From positions 1 to 8,126 of the forward strand of contig JAKAGH010000136.1 of assembly GCA_021817645.1 (NCBI GenBank): a DNA stretch of 8,126 nucleotides, given 5' to 3'. Positions 6,035-8,126 of the stretch are shown piece after piece; the stretch's first letter is position 1; the number at the start of each line of letters is the position of its first letter. The stretch comes from Deltaproteobacteria bacterium (GTDB lineage: Bacteria > Desulfobacterota > Desulfobaccia > Desulfobaccales > 0-14-0-80-60-11). The position numbers and the translations under genes were made by a program. Below the pieces are notes generated by a model that was not told the origin of the DNA, made no database searches, and saw only the letters and a list, made by a program, of their open reading frames with translations.

Positions 6035-6952
6035 ATGCGGCTGGTATGCTTGTTCTGCGCGGTTGCCTTGATCTTGGGGGCCCTGCCGGCTGCGGCTGCC
6101 GGTCCCTTTGAGATCCGTCCCTCAACCGCGGCCAGCGGCATCGATCCCCTGGCGGCGACGGTGGTGGGCACTCCCCAACGCCATGTGGTGGTGAAAGGCG
6201 ACGACCTCCTGGAAATTGCCCGGAGCTACGGCCTGGGCTATACGGAAGTCGGCGCCATGAATCGAGGCCGGGACCCCTTTATCCTGCCCCCGGGCACGGA
6301 ACTGGTGATCCCCACCAGGTGGATCGTGCCCGACAGCCGAGGGCGCCAGATTATCGTCAATACCGGGGAGATGCGCCTTTACTACTTCACCGCGCCCACT
6401 CAGGTCTACACTTTTCCCATCGGCATGGGCGTACTGGACTTCAAGACCCCCTCCGGGTCGTTCCGGGTCATCGAGAAGAAGGTCAATCCCGCCTGGCATA
6501 TTCCTAAGTCTTTACAGGGGAAATACGGTATGGCCGTGATGCCTCCGGGTGAGGACAATCCCCTGGGGGAGTACAAACTTACCCTGTCTTGGGGGGATTA
6601 CGGCATCCACGGCACCGCCATGCCCTTGGGAGTGGGGCGGCTGGTGAGCCACGGCTGCACCCGCATGTACCCGGAGCACATCAAGAAATTGTTTCCCATG
6701 GTCCGCGTGGGCACTTCCGTGGAGTACATCTACGAGCCGGCCAAGGTCGGCTTCCTGGAAGGCCGCGTCTTTCTTTCCGTGCATGAAGACGTCTATTTCA
6801 AGATACCCTCCATGCTCCTCCATGTCCTGAATCTGCTGGAGCTACGCGGTCTGTCGGACCAGGTGGACATGACCAAAGTAATGCAGACTGTGGAGGAGCT
6901 GACCGGCGCGGTGGTGGACGTCAGCCGGGGCTCAGAGGGGCGGAGAACCTGA
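6035..6952 (+). CDS. L,D-transpeptidase with LysM-like domain, LdtA/B/C (ErfK/YbiS/YcfS) type, paralogue 2
   Basis: This is a tandem paralogue of the preceding gene, with the same domain order and long stretches of matching sequence. Using the ATG at 6035 the product has 305 residues, close to the E. coli family. A compact signal peptide (MRLVCLFCAVALILGALPAAAA) is likely cleaved before GPFEIRP, and the mature start matches that of ldt1 (GPFNIRP). The LysM-like region is about 49-94 and the YkuD domain about 105-235. Catalytic SHGCTR contains His207 and Cys208-Thr by position count (Cys208 nucleophile, His206 two before it), and the second conserved His is His192 in IHGTA. The frame also opens at a GTG at 6020, inside ldt1, but that adds polar residues before the signal peptide and has poor ribosome-site spacing. 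ATG follows the ldt1 stop by one base, so translational coupling is likely; AGAGG lies 14 bases upstream. Attachment of lipoprotein to peptidoglycan is inferred from family and neighbours. Confidence 0.94.
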   Translation: MRLVCLFCAVALILGALPAAAAGPFEIRPSTAASGIDPLAATVVGTPQRHVVVKGDDLLEIARSYGLGYTEVGAMNRGRDPFILPPGTELVIPTRWIVPDSRGRQIIVNTGEMRLYYFTAPTQVYTFPIGMGVLDFKTPSGSFRVIEKKVNPAWHIPKSLQGKYGMAVMPPGEDNPLGEYKLTLSWGDYGIHGTAMPLGVGRLVSHGCTRMYPEHIKKLFPMVRVGTSVEYIYEPAKVGFLEGRVFLSVHEDVYFKIPSMLLHVLNLLELRGLSDQVDMTKVMQTVEELTGAVVDVSRGSEGRRT

Positions 6953-7067
6953 CCTTTAATCAGGACGATTCTCAAGCCGGGGGAATGGGCACTGACTGAA
7001 TACTCTTCCCTCTCATTCTGAGGGAGAATTAGCAGCATCATCCCGAATCCAAATGGGGAAATTGGGG

Positions 7068-7096
7068 GGGCGGCCCAGGCCGCCCTTCCTATTTTT
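7068..7096 (+). terminator. Rho-independent terminator for the mtnA-ldt1-ldt2 operon
   Basis: GGGCGGCC (7068-7075) and GGCCGCCC (7078-7085) form a perfect GC-rich stem; with the innermost pair open, the loop is four bases. TTCCTATTTTT follows directly on the plus strand. It lies about 115 bases after the ldt2 stop. Stem strength and the T-rich tail make this a good candidate. Confidence 0.7.
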
Positions 7097-7310
7097 GTAA
7101 ACGAACGCCGCTGGTGGTCAAGGCCAGACCTGCCAGGCCAGGGCGAATTCGGGGTTGTTCCCAAGCTGAGACTTTCTGCGAAACACCTTCCCGTCTATGA
7201 TTCTGAGGGAGTGGAACGGAACGAGAACCTCATCAACACGAAATTCTACTAGCCCCGGCCGCTGCGTTCAGGATGACAACTCAGTATCAGCCTTGCCAAA
7301 TGACGGCCCC

Positions 7311-7355
7311 CCAAAAAAGACAGAAGGTGTGGAGAGCACACGCTCTGACCACACC
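7311..7355 (-). terminator. Rho-independent terminator for the lipoprotein genes
   Basis: On the minus strand, GGTGTGG-TC-AGAGC (7355-7342) pairs with GCTCT-CCACACC (7337-7326) around the loop GTGT, with a two-base bulge. The transcript then runs into TTCTGTCTTTTTT (7325-7313). It lies about 50 bases after the stop of the proximal lipoprotein gene. A hairpin with a good T-tract on the correct strand makes this convincing. Confidence 0.72.
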
Positions 7356-7404
7356 CTCTGACTGCTTACCTTCGGGGTTAATACCCCAATGACTCCACGA
7401 AGAA

Positions 7405-7761
7405 TTACTGTGCTGCTTTTTTGGCTTTTTTGGCCTTTTTAGCTTTCTTGGCCTTTTTGCCCTTCTTCATGTATTTAACCTTGGCACACACTTTCTCTGC
7501 CGCATCTTCCGCCCGGGCGGCAGCCGCTTCAGCTTTGTTAGCAGCGGCAGAGGCCCGAGGTACGGTGACTTTGGCATCCTGTGCGGCCGCTTCCGCTTTC
7601 ACTACCGACGCGGCAGCCCGATCTGCAGAAGCTTTGGCCTGCTCCATGTACATTTTGCACTGATCATAGTACTTTTGGCAGCAGCCAGCACCTCCCAGCA
7701 CCAGGGCAAAGACCGCGAGGAGCGCCAAGGCATAGCCTTTGCTCATCAACGCCTTCCTCAT
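7405..7761 (-). CDS. Lpp/OprI-type alanine-zipper lipoprotein with lysine-repeat tail
   Basis: The 118-residue product has a signal peptide (MRKALMSKGYALALLAVFALVLGGAGC) with Cys27 as probable lipidated residue, although -3 is Gly rather than the usual Leu. The mature part (about 92 residues) is an Ala/Lys/Glu-rich helix (about 38-92) of the alanine-zipper kind seen in E. coli Lpp and Pseudomonas OprI, which form trimers spanning the periplasm from the outer membrane. Pro68 interrupts the helix. The C-terminus is unusual: KKG followed by five KKA units, then AQ, with no terminal Lys. Extra cysteines are Cys28, Cys35 and Cys92. Start: AGGGGGT lies six bases before the ATG, and the N-terminus aligns with that of the upstream paralogue. 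That gene ends 63 bases upstream on the same strand, so the two may be cotranscribed. A structural wall-binding role is inferred. Confidence 0.8.
   Translation of the reverse strand: MRKALMSKGYALALLAVFALVLGGAGCCQKYYDQCKMYMEQAKASADRAAASVVKAEAAAQDAKVTVPRASAAANKAEAAAARAEDAAEKVCAKVKYMKKGKKAKKAKKAKKAKKAAQ
7414..7467 (-). repeat. 9-bp tandem repeat encoding Lys-Lys-Gly/Ala units
   Basis: Six consecutive 9-base units encode KKG, then KKA five times, at residues 99-116 of the lipoprotein. Codons vary (AAA/AAG; GCC, GCT, GCA), so the units are not identical in DNA, and the peptide pattern may be under selection. Slippage could change the number of units. Confidence 0.85.
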
Positions 7762-7824
7762 CGATTACCCCCTTTCGGAGAGAATATCCTTCTCCCCAGA
7801 ATTTTGCTGAGTCTACCCCAGGTG

Positions 7825-8115
7825 CTACTTCCGCATTTTCTTCATCAGGCAGGCCTCGGCCTTAGCCGCAGCAGCCTCTGCCCGATCAGCCGCGGCCTCA
7901 GCTTTATCAGCCGAAGCTTTAGCGTCAGCAGCTGCCATTTCGGCATTGCGAGCCGCGCTGTCTGCTTTTGCCGCAGAGGCCGCCGCCTGATCGGCGTACA
8001 TCTTAGCCTCGTCGACGTTTTTCTTGCAGACGTCGCAGCAGCCTGCTCCCATGGCGAGGACAAAGGCCATGAGAATCGCGAAAGCAAAACCCTTCCTTAC
8101 CAAAGCTTTCCTCAT
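7825..8115 (-). CDS. Lpp/OprI-type alanine-zipper lipoprotein with C-terminal Lys (Braun lipoprotein-like)
   Basis: The 96-residue product has a signal peptide (MRKALVRKGFAFAILMAFVLAMGAGC) with Cys26 as probable lipidated residue; as in the paralogue, -3 is Gly, an imperfect lipobox. The mature 71 residues are almost entirely an alanine-rich helix with visible seven-residue periods (KAEAAAD, RAEAAAA, KAEACLM), ending KKMRK. Lpp of E. coli ends YRK and OprI ends SRK; in Lpp the final Lys is joined to peptidoglycan by L,D-transpeptidases, so Lys96 is the predicted attachment site. Other cysteines are Cys27, Cys30 and Cys89. Two adjacent ATGs are possible (8118 and 8115). I chose 8115 because it aligns with the paralogue's start and places GGGG seven bases upstream. 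Its promoter would lie beyond the window. Confidence 0.83.
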   Translation of the reverse strand: MRKALVRKGFAFAILMAFVLAMGAGCCDVCKKNVDEAKMYADQAAASAAKADSAARNAEMAAADAKASADKAEAAADRAEAAAAKAEACLMKKMRK

Positions 8116-8126
8116 CATCTATCCCC

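Larger units (their letters stand above)
6953..7404. other. 452-base intergenic region between convergent ldt and lipoprotein genes
   Basis: I find no convincing gene here. The region holds a terminator for each flanking operon (7068-7096 and 7311-7355), a small hairpin TCCCTC/GAGGGA (7007-7025), a second hairpin GGGGT/ACCCC (7374-7387) just after the lipoprotein stop, and a 12-base direct repeat ATTCTGAGGGAG at 7015-7026 and 7200-7211. The second copy continues into GTGGAACGGAACGAGAACCTC and, further on, TTCAGGATGACA (7268-7279). These resemble a decayed copy of the common intergenic ATTCTGAGCG.../...TCAGGATGACA palindromic repeats. No tRNA or other structured RNA was recognised. Confidence 0.55.

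Noticed and set aside
6793..7164. Minus-strand open frame of 123 codons across the ldt2 end and its terminator
   Set aside because: It overlaps ldt2 antisense and the GC-rich hairpin; composition is typical of translated intergenic repeat, with no family resemblance.
7421..7663. Plus-strand frame giving a hydrophobic, membrane-like peptide (repeated FLA)
   Set aside because: It is the antisense reading of the Lys-Lys-Ala codon repeat and alanine-rich helix; the apparent membrane segment is an artefact.

Overview
The window looks like chromosomal DNA from a GC-rich Gram-negative bacterium. Three things point to Desulfobacterota (the former Deltaproteobacteria, for example Syntrophobacteria or Desulfobaccia relatives): the C-terminal tail of the adenylate cyclase, a G/C-tract palindromic repeat of a kind common in that group, and Lpp/OprI-type lipoproteins that imply an outer membrane. 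This assignment is an inference from recognised families; no marker gene settles it.

Layout. Positions 1-442 hold the 3' end of a class III adenylate cyclase gene. It is followed by a small PilZ-domain gene (599-880) with its own likely promoter. A stem-loop separates this from fabD, which runs on the minus strand (954-1898). fabD is divergent from gatB (2180-3610), and the 281-base gap between them holds a promoter candidate for each direction. A first 87-bp palindromic repeat (3671-3757) lies between gatB and mtnA. mtnA (3862-4911), ldt1 (4915-6033) and ldt2 (6035-6952) are separated by only 3 and 1 bases and look like one operon. It probably ends at a GC-rich hairpin with a T-rich tail near 7068-7096. 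A second copy of the 87-bp repeat (78 of 87 positions identical, same orientation) lies inside the 5' end of ldt1 and is read in frame. After a 452-base intergenic stretch with two terminators and degenerate repeats come two tandem lipoprotein genes on the minus strand (7405-7761 and 7825-8115), convergent with the ldt operon.

How the genes may work together. fabD (fatty acid synthesis), gatB (tRNA-dependent amidation) and mtnA (methylthioribose-phosphate isomerisation) are ordinary housekeeping genes without pathway partners here. The most interesting part is the right half. The two L,D-transpeptidases have the domain order of E. coli LdtA/LdtB/LdtC (ErfK/YbiS/YcfS), which attach the C-terminal lysine of Braun lipoprotein to peptidoglycan. 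The convergent genes encode two alanine-zipper lipoproteins of the Lpp/OprI type; one ends in Met-Arg-Lys, closely like the Tyr-Arg-Lys end of E. coli Lpp. The window therefore seems to hold a compact, duplicated outer-membrane tethering module: two enzymes and two candidate substrates. One substrate has lost the terminal lysine and gained a (Lys-Lys-Ala) repeat tail. The module's parts belong to known families; the side-by-side duplication, the repeat inside the ldt1 signal-peptide region and the lysine-repeat tail are what stand out.
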